This document shows positions 7,748-13,667 of a stretch of DNA of 33,646 nt, one piece after another; the stretch's first letter is position 1, and the number at the start of each line of letters is the position of its first letter. The position numbers and the translations under genes were made by a program. The notes beneath the pieces are model-generated. The model was not told the DNA's origin. It searched no databases and worked only from the letters and a program-made list of their open reading frames with translations. Location: the IMG/VR virus record IMGVR_UViG_3300010430_000290, positions 1 through 33,646 of that record; one strand, given 5' to 3'. This stretch comes from a virus.

Positions 7748-8381
7748 AACCTTCCCTCTTTAATTTCTTTCCAACTTTTTCCCTAGCTTTTTGAAGTCTA
7801 TGGTTCACAGCTTGACGTGTGATGTTTAACTCTTCAGCTATCCTGATCTCCCTCATGTCTCTGCCATAGTACAGACGCCACACGATCCAGTATATGGGCG
7901 GCAAAGTCTCCGCTATCTCCCACGCTCTTGAATATGTTACGCGATTGTTAACAGAGTCTGGTTGGCTCTCAGCAGCATACTCCCCTGCAATATCTCCATC
8001 CCACGTTAACCGCTCCCGCTCTTCTCTATAGTTTCTTTTGCGCCTCCTAGTCGCAGCGTCACTGCGTATGATAAACCATGCAGTTCTCCAGAAAGGATAG
8101 TTGTCTCCGTTCTGATCTTTCTTTTTACCATACGAACGAAGGGCCTTGAGTATAGACTCAAGACCCTCCTGATAAAGATCTTCCACGTCAGCGTCAGGAT
8201 AGTTACCCTTAAACCGACGAGCAAAGCTTTTTGCAATATGCTTATAACGCTCTATTATCTTTGCTTGCGCCACCGGGTCGCCATCGCGGCCCCGGTAGAG
8301 CAAACTTGGATCCTCGTCCGGCCACTCCTTAGAATGGCGAGGCTGATGATCCCCCGTGAGGGTTTTTGAGAACTTGGACAC
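7728..8381 (-). CDS. Sigma-70-family RNA polymerase sigma factor
   Basis: A two-domain sigma factor. Region 2 is clear, with DVEDLYQEGLESILKALRSY and an FWRTAWFIIRSDAATRRRKR helix. Region 4 has LPPIYWIVWRLYYG followed by the HTH IAEELNITRQAVNHRLQKA. Regions 1.1 and 3 are absent or minimal, as in small alternative or phage sigma factors. It should bind host core RNA polymerase and direct it to phage promoters, probably those of the late operon (inference). Start choice: GTG at 8381 has a good AAGGAAG site upstream and gives 217 residues; ATG 8429 and TTG 8435 are in frame but overlap the SSB gene by about 100 bases without a clear ribosome site. Confidence 0.88.
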   Translation of the reverse strand: MSKFSKTLTGDHQPRHSKEWPDEDPSLLYRGRDGDPVAQAKIIERYKHIAKSFARRFKGNYPDADVEDLYQEGLESILKALRSYGKKKDQNGDNYPFWRTAWFIIRSDAATRRRKRNYREERERLTWDGDIAGEYAAESQPDSVNNRVTYSRAWEIAETLPPIYWIVWRLYYGRDMREIRIAEELNITRQAVNHRLQKAREKVGKKLKREGYEYDAE

Positions 8382-8718
8382 TAGCGCTTCCTTCCCCTGA
8401 CTTCTTTGAGAGAGGAAACTCCCAGTCATTAACAACTATAATAGGCTTTCGCTGCTTTTGGCCATCTTTACCTTCCCACTGCTCCACTTGTAGGCTACCA
8501 GTGATGACAATGCCATCACCCTTGGTAAAATGCTCCGCCACCGCGACCCCTCTTTTACCCCAGATCTTTACCGCTACAAAGTCCGAAGCCTGATTTTTTT
8601 CTGCTCTCTTATCATAACGATTAGAGACCACAACAAACTCAGTCACTTGCAGGTCTTGAGAAATCATTTTGATTTCAGGTTCAGTTACAATTCTTACGCT
8701 ACCAGTTGTGTTCAGCAT
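8329..8718 (-). CDS. ssb: Single-stranded DNA-binding protein (SSB)
   Basis: A 129-residue OB-fold SSB. Recognisable blocks are GSVRIVTEPEIK near the N-terminus, VTEFVVVSNRYDK, DFVAVKIWGKRGVAVAEHFTKGDGIVITGSL and the basic loop EGKDGQKQRK before IIVVNDWEF. The C-terminal tail is Gly/Ser-rich and ends in Pro-Phe like bacterial SSBs, but lacks the acidic DDD run. It would coat single strands during replication and annealing. Its ATG overlaps the stop of the Rad52-type gene (TAATG), suggesting matched expression of the two partners. Confidence 0.88.
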   Translation of the reverse strand: MLNTTGSVRIVTEPEIKMISQDLQVTEFVVVSNRYDKRAEKNQASDFVAVKIWGKRGVAVAEHFTKGDGIVITGSLQVEQWEGKDGQKQRKPIIVVNDWEFPLSKKSGEGSASVQVLKNPHGGSSASPF

Positions 8719-9341
8719 TACTCACCCTCCTTTTGGATGTTGCCTTGTGCCTTCATGGCTAAGGCATTAGCTTTCTCTTTCCATTCTTGTGGAAGCTTTT
8801 TGATCTCATCCTTATACTTTGAGACCACCTTCTTCCACGTTGCCTTTGTCGTTACAGGTCCAAAGTCATGCTCCAACATCTGCAAAACCTTAGAGCTGTC
8901 TTCTTCGTTGTACTTAGACGCATGCGTGTCTTCTTTGCCAGTGTGCAAATCATTGTGCTTGTCATATAATGAGTTGCCGAACTGATTACCCAGTGACCTA
9001 AAAGATCTCTTCATGCTGTCCGTTACGGCATCCTTGATGGCAAGCTCTAAGCCCTGCTTCGTGCTCGCATCTCCCACGCCTACGTCTTGTCGGACTATCT
9101 CCCCGTCTACAAAATCTATTTTGATAGACATTTGACAAACGGCAACAAACCCCTTCTCTGTTTTTTCCCATGTTAGACTTTTGATCTCACTGCTCCAGCC
9201 ATCGTATCCAAAGATACGGTTAGCTTGTTCCAGAACAAACCATCCCTCAACATAAGAAACCATCATACTGCCCTGCTTCCGCTTGGATATAGCTGATGGA
9301 TCCAGCCCCTCACCTAGCAAGACCTCTGTTTTTTCTAGCAT
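8718..9341 (-). CDS. Rad52-family single-strand annealing protein
   Basis: A 207-residue protein matching the Rad52/Rad22 annealing core: VSYVEGWFVLEQANRIFGYDGWS in pieces near residues 28-52, then a strand pair with VCQMSIKIDFVDG, and the hallmark helix LELAIKDAVTDSMKRSFRSLGNQFGNSLYD (about 98-128). It anneals complementary single strands and pairs in phages with an exonuclease (the YqaJ-type gene at 5914) and SSB (next gene). The C-terminal ~60 residues are charged and less conserved. An AGGAGGG ribosome site precedes ATG 9341. Confidence 0.88.
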   Translation of the reverse strand: MLEKTEVLLGEGLDPSAISKRKQGSMMVSYVEGWFVLEQANRIFGYDGWSSEIKSLTWEKTEKGFVAVCQMSIKIDFVDGEIVRQDVGVGDASTKQGLELAIKDAVTDSMKRSFRSLGNQFGNSLYDKHNDLHTGKEDTHASKYNEEDSSKVLQMLEHDFGPVTTKATWKKVVSKYKDEIKKLPQEWKEKANALAMKAQGNIQKEGE

Positions 9342-9352
9342 TACGCCCTCCT

Positions 9353-9610
9353 CTAGCCTATGTTAAAAGGGTCGTACCAACTGTTGGTACTCCCTCCGAC
9401 ACCCGTCTGGGTACTCCCCTCCCATTCGGGTGTCATTTTTTCTACCTCATCAGCACTCAGAAAAACCACGTACTGTATTCTATCGGCAACGGTTAACCGT
9501 CCCGAATGAATATATCTCTGCACTGTTCTTCTGTGTACCGATAATATCTCAGCAGCCTTATCGATTGTGATAAGACCACCACTCTCAAGAACCTCTATTG
9601 CATTTGTCAT
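9353..9610 (-). CDS. Excisionase/MerR-type helix-turn-helix protein
   Basis: An 85-residue protein with an N-terminal winged HTH of the HTH_17 / excisionase type: LITIDKAAEILSVHRRTVQRYIHSGRL, then a beta wing, to about residue 58. The remaining ~27 residues are Gly/Ser-rich and probably disordered. As no integrase is present it is more likely a transcription regulator or accessory DNA-bending protein than a true excisionase. It sits directly after the GroES-like gene (one-base gap) and before the annealing protein gene. Confidence 0.8.
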   Translation of the reverse strand: MTNAIEVLESGGLITIDKAAEILSVHRRTVQRYIHSGRLTVADRIQYVVFLSADEVEKMTPEWEGSTQTGVGGSTNSWYDPFNIG

Positions 9611-9611
9611 A

Positions 9612-9935
9612 CTACCACCAGCAGTAGACGTCTTCGCTGTTTACGAAGCTAAACCTACCATCAGCAACTGCATCTAAACAGTTGCCCACAACCATAACCT
9701 TCGTGCCGAGCTTGGGTCTCTTTGTTTCAGGCTCTTCGCCAAAGCAACCCTCCCCCATTGTCACAATCTCATGACACAACGCCATGCTGTAGTTACTGTT
9801 TTCCTTTAGCACGATGCTTAGGTCCGTTAAGTCGTCTTGCATCAAAGCCTTAACGATAACGAAGCCATTCTTTATGTTCATCTTACTGAAGTCTTTTTCT
9901 TCTAAACTTCTGTAAGGGTTTATATTTGCTGTCAT
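9612..9935 (-). CDS. GroES-like (Cpn10) co-chaperonin homologue
   Basis: A 107-residue protein that lines up with Cpn10 along nearly its whole length. NGFVIVK (23-29) fits the first strand DRVIVK of GroES. The loop that follows holds the tripeptide Ile41-Val42-Leu43, the same IVL that GroES uses to bind GroEL. HEIVTMGEG (55-63) matches GEVLAVGNG, PKLGTKVMV (74-82) matches VKVGDIVIF, and SFVNSEDVY (96-104) matches the terminal ESDIL strand. The N-terminal 20 residues are extra. Such proteins (for example T4 gp31) replace host GroES for folding phage capsid protein. The assignment is from manual motif alignment and divergence is high. A strong AAGGAGGAG ribosome site precedes ATG 9935 and a long non-coding leader lies upstream. 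Confidence 0.7.
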   Translation of the reverse strand: MTANINPYRSLEEKDFSKMNIKNGFVIVKALMQDDLTDLSIVLKENSNYSMALCHEIVTMGEGCFGEEPETKRPKLGTKVMVVGNCLDAVADGRFSFVNSEDVYCWW

Positions 9936-9977
9936 ATTTTCTCCTCCTTAGTGGGCTTCACCGTAGCACGACACACC

Positions 9978-9986
9978 TATTTGTCA
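9978..9986 (+). promoter_or_regulatory. Partial copy of the GTGAC-N7-GTCAC regulatory repeat
   Basis: TATTTGTCA here is identical to the core of both repeats in the divergent control region (13442-13450 and 13564-13572). It lies about 45-50 bases upstream of the GroES-like gene, so it could be a second site for the same regulator or sigma factor. Only nine bases are shared, so chance is possible. Confidence 0.3.
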
Positions 9987-10235
9987 TACTACTTTGTTAA
10001 AATAAAGTGAGCATGCGGGTCTGCTTCTAAGCCTCCTACCCCTTATGGGTAGTGCGAATGGCTCCACCGATTGACCGCTTCGACAAGCTCGTGCCGACCT
10101 CTCCGAGGTTAGGCGTCTAGTTATGTGGGCATCAGTCCACTTTATCACGGGATATTGCAGCGCCCGCTACCCGATGATCAATCGGGGTGCAGTTTAAAAC
10201 ATAACGCGATGCGTCGTTACATTCTTGGTTGTATG

Positions 10236-10277
10236 ATTTATATCTCTCTCTCTTTTGAGAGAGAGAGAGATATAAAT
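10236..10277. repeat. Perfect 18-bp inverted repeat with alternating GA/CT stem
   Basis: The left arm ATTTATA followed by eleven alternating T/C bases pairs perfectly with the right arm, leaving a six-base loop (10254-10259, TTTGAG). There is no T-run after it on either strand, so it is not an ordinary Rho-independent terminator. It lies about 50 bases beyond the end of the gene at 10325 in the non-coding gap. Confidence 0.8.
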
Positions 10278-10324
10278 ATAAACATACTTCTTTTTGATCT
10301 TGTTCCACTTCTCAACTCGAATAC

Positions 10325-10831
10325 CTACCCCACCCATTCTTCTATCTCCTCCTTAGCTTCTGGGCTGTTAACATACATGGTCCCATCCGTATCCAGCCGA
10401 ACCCACTCGGCTGACTTGATGGCCACCAACGGCCTCGCCGTCGCTGCGCTCTCTACATAGAAAGACCCTAGCTTGTACGGATTGTACTTGGCCTTGAACC
10501 AATGATAACCCACCAACATCTGGTCTGTCTTTGGTTTCAATGGAGTCCATTGGATGGGGGGTTGGTACATCTTAACCTTGCTGCCCCTCCCATCGCTGCC
10601 AAACCTCCCTCTTCCCGTAGGGACAAAGCTAACAAGCTCGCCCACCACAAAGGCGTGGACGTTCTTCTTCTTCGTTCTAAGCACCCGCTTCCTGCCAGCT
10701 GGCTGCACTCGAAAGACTGGCTCCCTTATCAGGACCTCATTAGCATGTGCCACCACCCTGCCATTAAGCTGGATGCTGTAGCACTTCTTGTGTAGGTTCC
10801 GGTACACTTTTACTTTTAGATTGTTAAACAT
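10325..10831 (-). CDS. Conserved phage protein of unknown function
   Basis: A 168-residue protein. Its N-terminal ~65 residues (LKVKVYRNLHKKCYSI, GRVVAHA, AGRKRVLRTKKKNVHAFVVG) resemble a short family often met in unrelated tailed phages near replication genes, where function is unknown. The C-terminal 100 residues have no match I can name and contain aromatic-rich strands (GYHWFKAKYNPYKLGSFYV). An AGGGAGGG ribosome site precedes ATG 10831. It is the last gene before the hairpin-rich gap. Confidence 0.75.
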   Translation of the reverse strand: MFNNLKVKVYRNLHKKCYSIQLNGRVVAHANEVLIREPVFRVQPAGRKRVLRTKKKNVHAFVVGELVSFVPTGRGRFGSDGRGSKVKMYQPPIQWTPLKPKTDQMLVGYHWFKAKYNPYKLGSFYVESAATARPLVAIKSAEWVRLDTDGTMYVNSPEAKEEIEEWVG

Positions 10832-10852
10832 TGTTACCCTCCCTTGGTTTTT

Positions 10853-11149
10853 TCATGGCGACTCCCCTTGTCCATAATGAGCTGCCTCCTTGGGCAGGAA
10901 CTCCTCTGGCGCATGCTCGTAATAGATATCGGTCGCTCGTTCTCCCAACCCATAGACATTGGTAAGTATCTTCACCAGCTGGTTGATGTCTTTACGTTGC
11001 TCGCTTCCTTTTTTCCATTCGCTATGGTCATCGCTCATCGAGTACCACCAGTCATGAGCCTTGCACTTTTCCTTAAGCAAGTTCATGATCTTTCGAGCAT
11101 CGTCTAAGTTTGTCCCATCCTCTAAGTTTACTTGATATATTTTAGTCAC
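10853..11149 (-). CDS. Hypothetical protein
   Basis: A 98-residue protein starting at GTG 11149. The GGAGGG ribosome site overlaps the end of the upstream gene, which supports this start. It is acidic and mixed alpha/beta in appearance, with a Trp pair (HDWWYSMSDDHSEW) in the middle and a helix-rich C-terminus. No family recognised. It lies between a Cys-rich protein and the conserved phage protein in the early block. Confidence 0.68.
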   Translation of the reverse strand: MTKIYQVNLEDGTNLDDARKIMNLLKEKCKAHDWWYSMSDDHSEWKKGSEQRKDINQLVKILTNVYGLGERATDIYYEHAPEEFLPKEAAHYGQGESP

Positions 11150-11152
11150 TGT

Positions 11153-11941
11153 CTACCCTCCTATTTGTATTAGTCTGTCTTTCATCGTGATCATGCTACC
11201 CGATCTGGCTGCGTGATCTTCAAACGCTACGACGTAGCCCCTATTCTTGCGAGCACATAGCGGTCCCCGCTTTCCTCCGCATGGCTTAGCCCCTAAGCAA
11301 CTCGTACCCTCGATGGTCTGAGCCGGGCACCCTACGAACCTCACCCCATTATCTACCCATGCCTTCTTCTTCAGTTTCGGCACGATGGTCACCACGTCTA
11401 GTCCCTTGCCTACATACTCAAAGACTTCGCTCCTTGTATCGCATGAGACATTCATGGTGATGTTCTTCAGCTTGTAAGCCTTTTCGGCATCAGCTCCACG
11501 CCTATGGGTGTACCCAAAGACGTGATCATGTTTCTTACATGCCTTGTCTATGGCTTTCATGGCTGACCAGTCAACGCTTCCCTCGTCTTTGGTCCATTCC
11601 TCTCCGTCCTTCATCCACTTACTAGGATGCAGACCGCAGCTGTGTGGACATGAAGACTGGTCTGTCTTTATGCTGGCCACCGGACCACGTAGGGACCGAC
11701 GTGCTTTCTTTTTGCCGACCAGCTTGCCGTTATTGGTATCAGGTTGCAAGATGAACTTGCTACCTACCGTGGGCATGTCTCCGACCTCAAAGAACCTGAT
11801 TGACCTAGATGTCATCTCCTTGAGATCTGAGACTAAGGACTCCCATCCATGCCCCTTCCTATAGACATCGTTCCAGTGCCATCCGACGGGACCGTTGTAC
11901 CCGTAACATGGCGAGCGATGTCGCTGTTTTTTTCCCTCCAT
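11153..11941 (-). CDS. Cys-rich phage/plasmid-family protein, probable metal binding
   Basis: A 262-residue protein. It has a central SSCPHSC motif (about residues 96-102), a GYTHRR motif with following NITMNVSCDT strand (about 141-170), and a C-terminal GCPAQT...SC...CGG...LCARK cluster followed by VVAFEDHAARS. This order of CP-x2-C, YTH, CPAQ, C-x-x-C and a final F-x-x-H resembles a Cys-rich family of phages and plasmids of unknown biochemistry (from memory, low certainty on the name). Seven or more Cys suggest zinc or an Fe-S centre. It lies in the early block between a zinc-ribbon protein and a small hypothetical protein. Start ATG 11941. Confidence 0.75.
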   Translation of the reverse strand: MEGKKQRHRSPCYGYNGPVGWHWNDVYRKGHGWESLVSDLKEMTSRSIRFFEVGDMPTVGSKFILQPDTNNGKLVGKKKARRSLRGPVASIKTDQSSCPHSCGLHPSKWMKDGEEWTKDEGSVDWSAMKAIDKACKKHDHVFGYTHRRGADAEKAYKLKNITMNVSCDTRSEVFEYVGKGLDVVTIVPKLKKKAWVDNGVRFVGCPAQTIEGTSCLGAKPCGGKRGPLCARKNRGYVVAFEDHAARSGSMITMKDRLIQIGG

Positions 11942-11953
11942 ACTGCCTCCTTG

Positions 11954-12157
11954 TCATTGGTCGTCGTAGTAGTTTTCGTCTAGTTCGGCGGGGTCTCCTT
12001 GACCTCCGCCGCTTCCGTCTTCCCTCTCCATTCCGCAGTTGTCCCGATACGTGGAACAACAGCTTATGCATAATCGTCCTGCATAAATCCCGAATGACCA
12101 TCTCGGTTCAACCTCATCAGCGTCCCCTTCATGGCCACAGCGTGTACAATATGTCAT
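11954..12157 (-). CDS. Small zinc-ribbon protein
   Basis: A 67-residue protein with CTRC (residues 4-7) and CISC (30-33, with an adjoining Cys) that together look like a four-Cys zinc ribbon. The C-terminal half is Gly- and Asp-rich and acidic. Start ATG 12157 overlaps the stop of the upstream gene (ATGA). Such small ribbons are common in phage early regions and may bind nucleic acid or host proteins. No specific function can be assigned. Confidence 0.72.
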   Translation of the reverse strand: MTYCTRCGHEGDADEVEPRWSFGIYAGRLCISCCSTYRDNCGMEREDGSGGGQGDPAELDENYYDDQ

Positions 12158-12345
12158 ACTTCCTCCTTCTTAATGATTAGCACGTAGCCCCCGTCCCCAT
12201 CGTTTGCATCCTTTCGATACTTGTAGACTCGACGCATGTTAGGGTGCTCCGCTGCGCATAGATAACTGTCGGTCACAAAAGACCACCGAGTAAAAACTCC
12301 CGGTTCACTTGGACCACCACGGCCCACGAAACATAGATACTTCAT
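12154..12345 (-). CDS. Small hypothetical protein
   Basis: A 63-residue protein beginning MKYLCFVGRGG, with beta-strand character and a basic KYRKDAND segment, ending in a Val/Ile strand and acidic tail. A good AAGGAGAATAAC ribosome site precedes ATG 12345, and its stop overlaps the start of the zinc-ribbon gene (ATGA). No family recognised. It is accepted as a gene because of these signals and its fit in the leftward series. Confidence 0.65.
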   Translation of the reverse strand: MKYLCFVGRGGPSEPGVFTRWSFVTDSYLCAAEHPNMRRVYKYRKDANDGDGGYVLIIKKEEV

Positions 12346-12370
12346 GTTATTCTCCTTGCTTGGGTTATTC

Positions 12371-12392
12371 GCTGCCCCCCTAGGGGAGCAGC
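12371..12392. repeat. GC-rich inverted repeat between small genes
   Basis: GCTGCCCCCC and GGGGAGCAGC form a stem with one C-A mismatch and a tight TA/CTAG loop, in the 60-bp gap between the genes ending at 12406 and starting at 12345. No U-run follows on the minus strand, so it is more likely an mRNA stability or attenuation hairpin than a terminator. Confidence 0.5.
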
Positions 12393-12405
12393 TGATAACA
12401 CAACC

Positions 12406-12576
12406 TCAGTTCCATACTCGTCGAAGCTTGGTGCGCTTCCTTGTTTTCGTATCAACGGACCATACGGTTCCTCGATACAAGTTAATCCCCATCGCGTGGA
12501 TGATGGATGGCGTCACGATCTTGAAACGCTTGCCGTTCATAAGCGTCCCGGTTACATGATATTCAAATGCGCTCAT
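12406..12576 (-). CDS. Small basic protein (56 aa), function unknown
   Basis: A short gene of 56 codons. ATG 12576 follows an almost ideal AAGGAGGTGAAAT ribosome site, and the ATG overlaps the upstream TGA (ATGA), so it is probably real despite its size. The protein has strand-like segments (EYHVTGTLMNGKRFKIVT) and a very basic C-terminus (KTRKRTKLRRVWN), which might bind nucleic acid. No family recognised. Confidence 0.7.
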   Translation of the reverse strand: MSAFEYHVTGTLMNGKRFKIVTPSIIHAMGINLYRGTVWSVDTKTRKRTKLRRVWN

Positions 12577-12824
12577 ATTTCACCTCCTTCGTTTTCAATA
12601 GCCATCTCCATGATAGCTTCCCTCTCTCTTTCCATTGTCATGGCTGCACTCCTAAGAGTGGCAGACATGGCCACAAGATCACTCACTCCGTCCCTTATGC
12701 CAACTTCGTGATGCATCTCACTTTCCAATGACGTAATTTCTTTCGCCATCTTGCGCATGATAAGTCTCGCACGTGCGATCTTTTCTTGACGGTCCTCAAG
12801 TGTGCCGTATTTGTGTCGTCCCAT
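12573..12824 (-). CDS. Small coiled-coil protein
   Basis: An 83-residue protein that is nearly all charged helix with heptad-like spacing (LEDRQEKIARARLIMRKM, then EREREAIMEMAIENE), starting with a short basic MGRHKYG. An AAAGGAGC ribosome site precedes ATG 12824. Its last codons carry the ribosome site for the next gene and the two overlap by four bases. No family recognised. An oligomeric scaffold-like or regulatory role is possible but unproven. Confidence 0.7.
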   Translation of the reverse strand: MGRHKYGTLEDRQEKIARARLIMRKMAKEITSLESEMHHEVGIRDGVSDLVAMSATLRSAAMTMEREREAIMEMAIENEGGEI

Positions 12825-12843
12825 TGTCTTGCTCCTTTGTTTT

Positions 12844-12883
12844 AGTTACTCGATACCATCGGGTGAGATGGTACCTGATAACT
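12844..12883. repeat. Two-part inverted repeat at the end of the first leftward gene
   Basis: The outer arms AGTTA (12844-12848) and TAACT (12879-12883) and inner arms TACCATC (12854-12860) and GATGGTA (12867-12873) form a stem with an internal loop and the hexaloop GGGTGA. It begins at the stop codon of the leftward gene at 12882. No T-run follows, so transcript processing or partial termination is as likely as full termination. Confidence 0.6.
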
Positions 12884-13226
12884 AAGACCGGACGCGAAGC
12901 TTGGTCTTCGGTTGTGCCGCTTGTAACCTTTGCACAATTGCACTGTTAGGGTTTGGCTGCTTAGGTGAACTATAGGGAATGATCCCGGCCGAGTGTTCAG
13001 CGTGCACACGTTTCAAGCTATCCTTGATACCGTGCTGCATTAAATTATAGTCTACCTTTTTGGGTGTACCTCTAACGATCCGACGCTTTTTAGGCTTCGG
13101 TTGTTTTTTGGTGGCCACCTTTTTGCGTGCCTCAAGTTCAGCTCGACCCTCAGCCTGCAAAGCAAACATGCGGTCAGCGTCAACATCAACGCGCGACGGT
13201 TTAAAATTTCTTTGTTCATTACTCAT
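12882..13226 (-). CDS. Basic protein, first gene of the leftward block
   Basis: A 114-residue protein from ATG 13226; ATG 13229 is adjacent, and a GGAGG site lies seven bases before 13226. The frame is open upstream to 13307 but that part lacks a ribosome site. The sequence is polar: an acidic-to-helical first third (DVDADRMFALQAEGRAELEA), then a strongly basic KKQPKPKKRRIVRG linker, and a C-terminal half rich in Gln, Pro and Lys. It looks disordered and nucleic-acid-binding. As first gene of the block it may be expressed very early. No family recognised. Confidence 0.7.
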   Translation of the reverse strand: MSNEQRNFKPSRVDVDADRMFALQAEGRAELEARKKVATKKQPKPKKRRIVRGTPKKVDYNLMQHGIKDSLKRVHAEHSAGIIPYSSPKQPNPNSAIVQRLQAAQPKTKLRVRS

Positions 13227-13434
13227 CATAAAACCTCCAAAGTTTGAGAATGTTAAGAACGTGCAGCGTACCATGCGAGGTGTTAGGGCTGCTATGTAAT
13301 GCCGCATTATTGCGTCACTGCCCTAAACAATGCATTTGCAATGCCACGGTGCCAACAATGGACCAAAGTAGGGTTAAGTGGTTGATTTCATTATGGATTA
13401 GCGGTTGGCACGTCTTGCAAGGTCAATCTCAAAA

Positions 13435-13462
13435 GTGACGTTATTTGTCACTCTATTGCGAC
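13435..13462. promoter_or_regulatory. Regulatory repeat copy 1 (GTGAC-N7-GTCAC)
   Basis: GTGACGTTATTTGTCAC followed by TCTATTGCGAC. The first 17 bases are a dyad with GTGAC/GTCAC arms. It matches copy 2 at 24 of 28 positions. It may be an operator, a phage-specific promoter element or an origin iteron. Confidence 0.6.
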
Positions 13463-13556
13463 CACTAAAAGGATTAAATGCTATATATGTATGAAAAGCT
13501 TCCAAGTAGCTGAAATCAAAGAAGATGTCACAATATGTTACAGGCACTTATGCAGA

Positions 13557-13584
13557 GTGACATTATTTGTCACCCTATTATGAC
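13557..13584. promoter_or_regulatory. Regulatory repeat copy 2 (GTGAC-N7-GTCAC)
   Basis: GTGACATTATTTGTCAC followed by CCTATTATGAC, 122 bp to the right of copy 1 and in the same orientation. On the minus strand the conserved flank reads like a -10 element (CATAAT) just before the dyad, so binding here would overlap a leftward promoter if one exists. Confidence 0.6.
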
Positions 13585-13667
13585 TGAACACATGATCAGT
13601 GACTACCCCCTTTTTACTTTAATGTAATTGGCTGATCAAAGTACTGGACAAGTGAGCAGGGATGAGT

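Larger units (their letters stand above)
9936..10324 (-). other. Hairpin-rich non-coding region, candidate structured RNA or leader
   Basis: No plausible gene covers this ~390-bp gap between two leftward genes in an otherwise gapless block. Local hairpins visible include CTACCC/GGGTAG (10038-10054), ACCTC/GAGGT (10097-10109), CCCGAT/ATCGGG (near 10170-10186), TAACG/CGTTA (near 10202-10219) and an 18-bp perfect stem at 10236-10277. It may hold a structured RNA, a long leader for the GroES-like operon, or a replication element. Orientation is assumed to follow the flanking genes. No tRNA was recognised. Confidence 0.5.

Noticed and set aside
9353-9610. True excisionase, hence a temperate phage
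   Set aside because: There is no integrase, attachment site or repressor in the complete circle; the excisionase-type fold is common in general DNA-binding proteins.
10236-10277. Rho-independent terminator
   Set aside because: The stem is long, but no run of T follows on either strand and the stem is not GC-rich.
9936-10324. tRNA or tmRNA in the non-coding gap
   Set aside because: No T-arm GGTTC-type motif, CCA end or complete cloverleaf could be formed on either strand by eye.
10125-10460. 111-codon plus-strand frame across the hairpin-rich gap
   Set aside because: It runs through the palindromic GA/CT stem and into the antisense of the gene at 10325, has no ribosome site, and its composition is not protein-like.
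13060-13438. Plus-strand frames opposite and beyond the first leftward gene
   Set aside because: One mirrors the basic leftward gene, the other covers the control region; neither has a ribosome site or sensible protein sequence.
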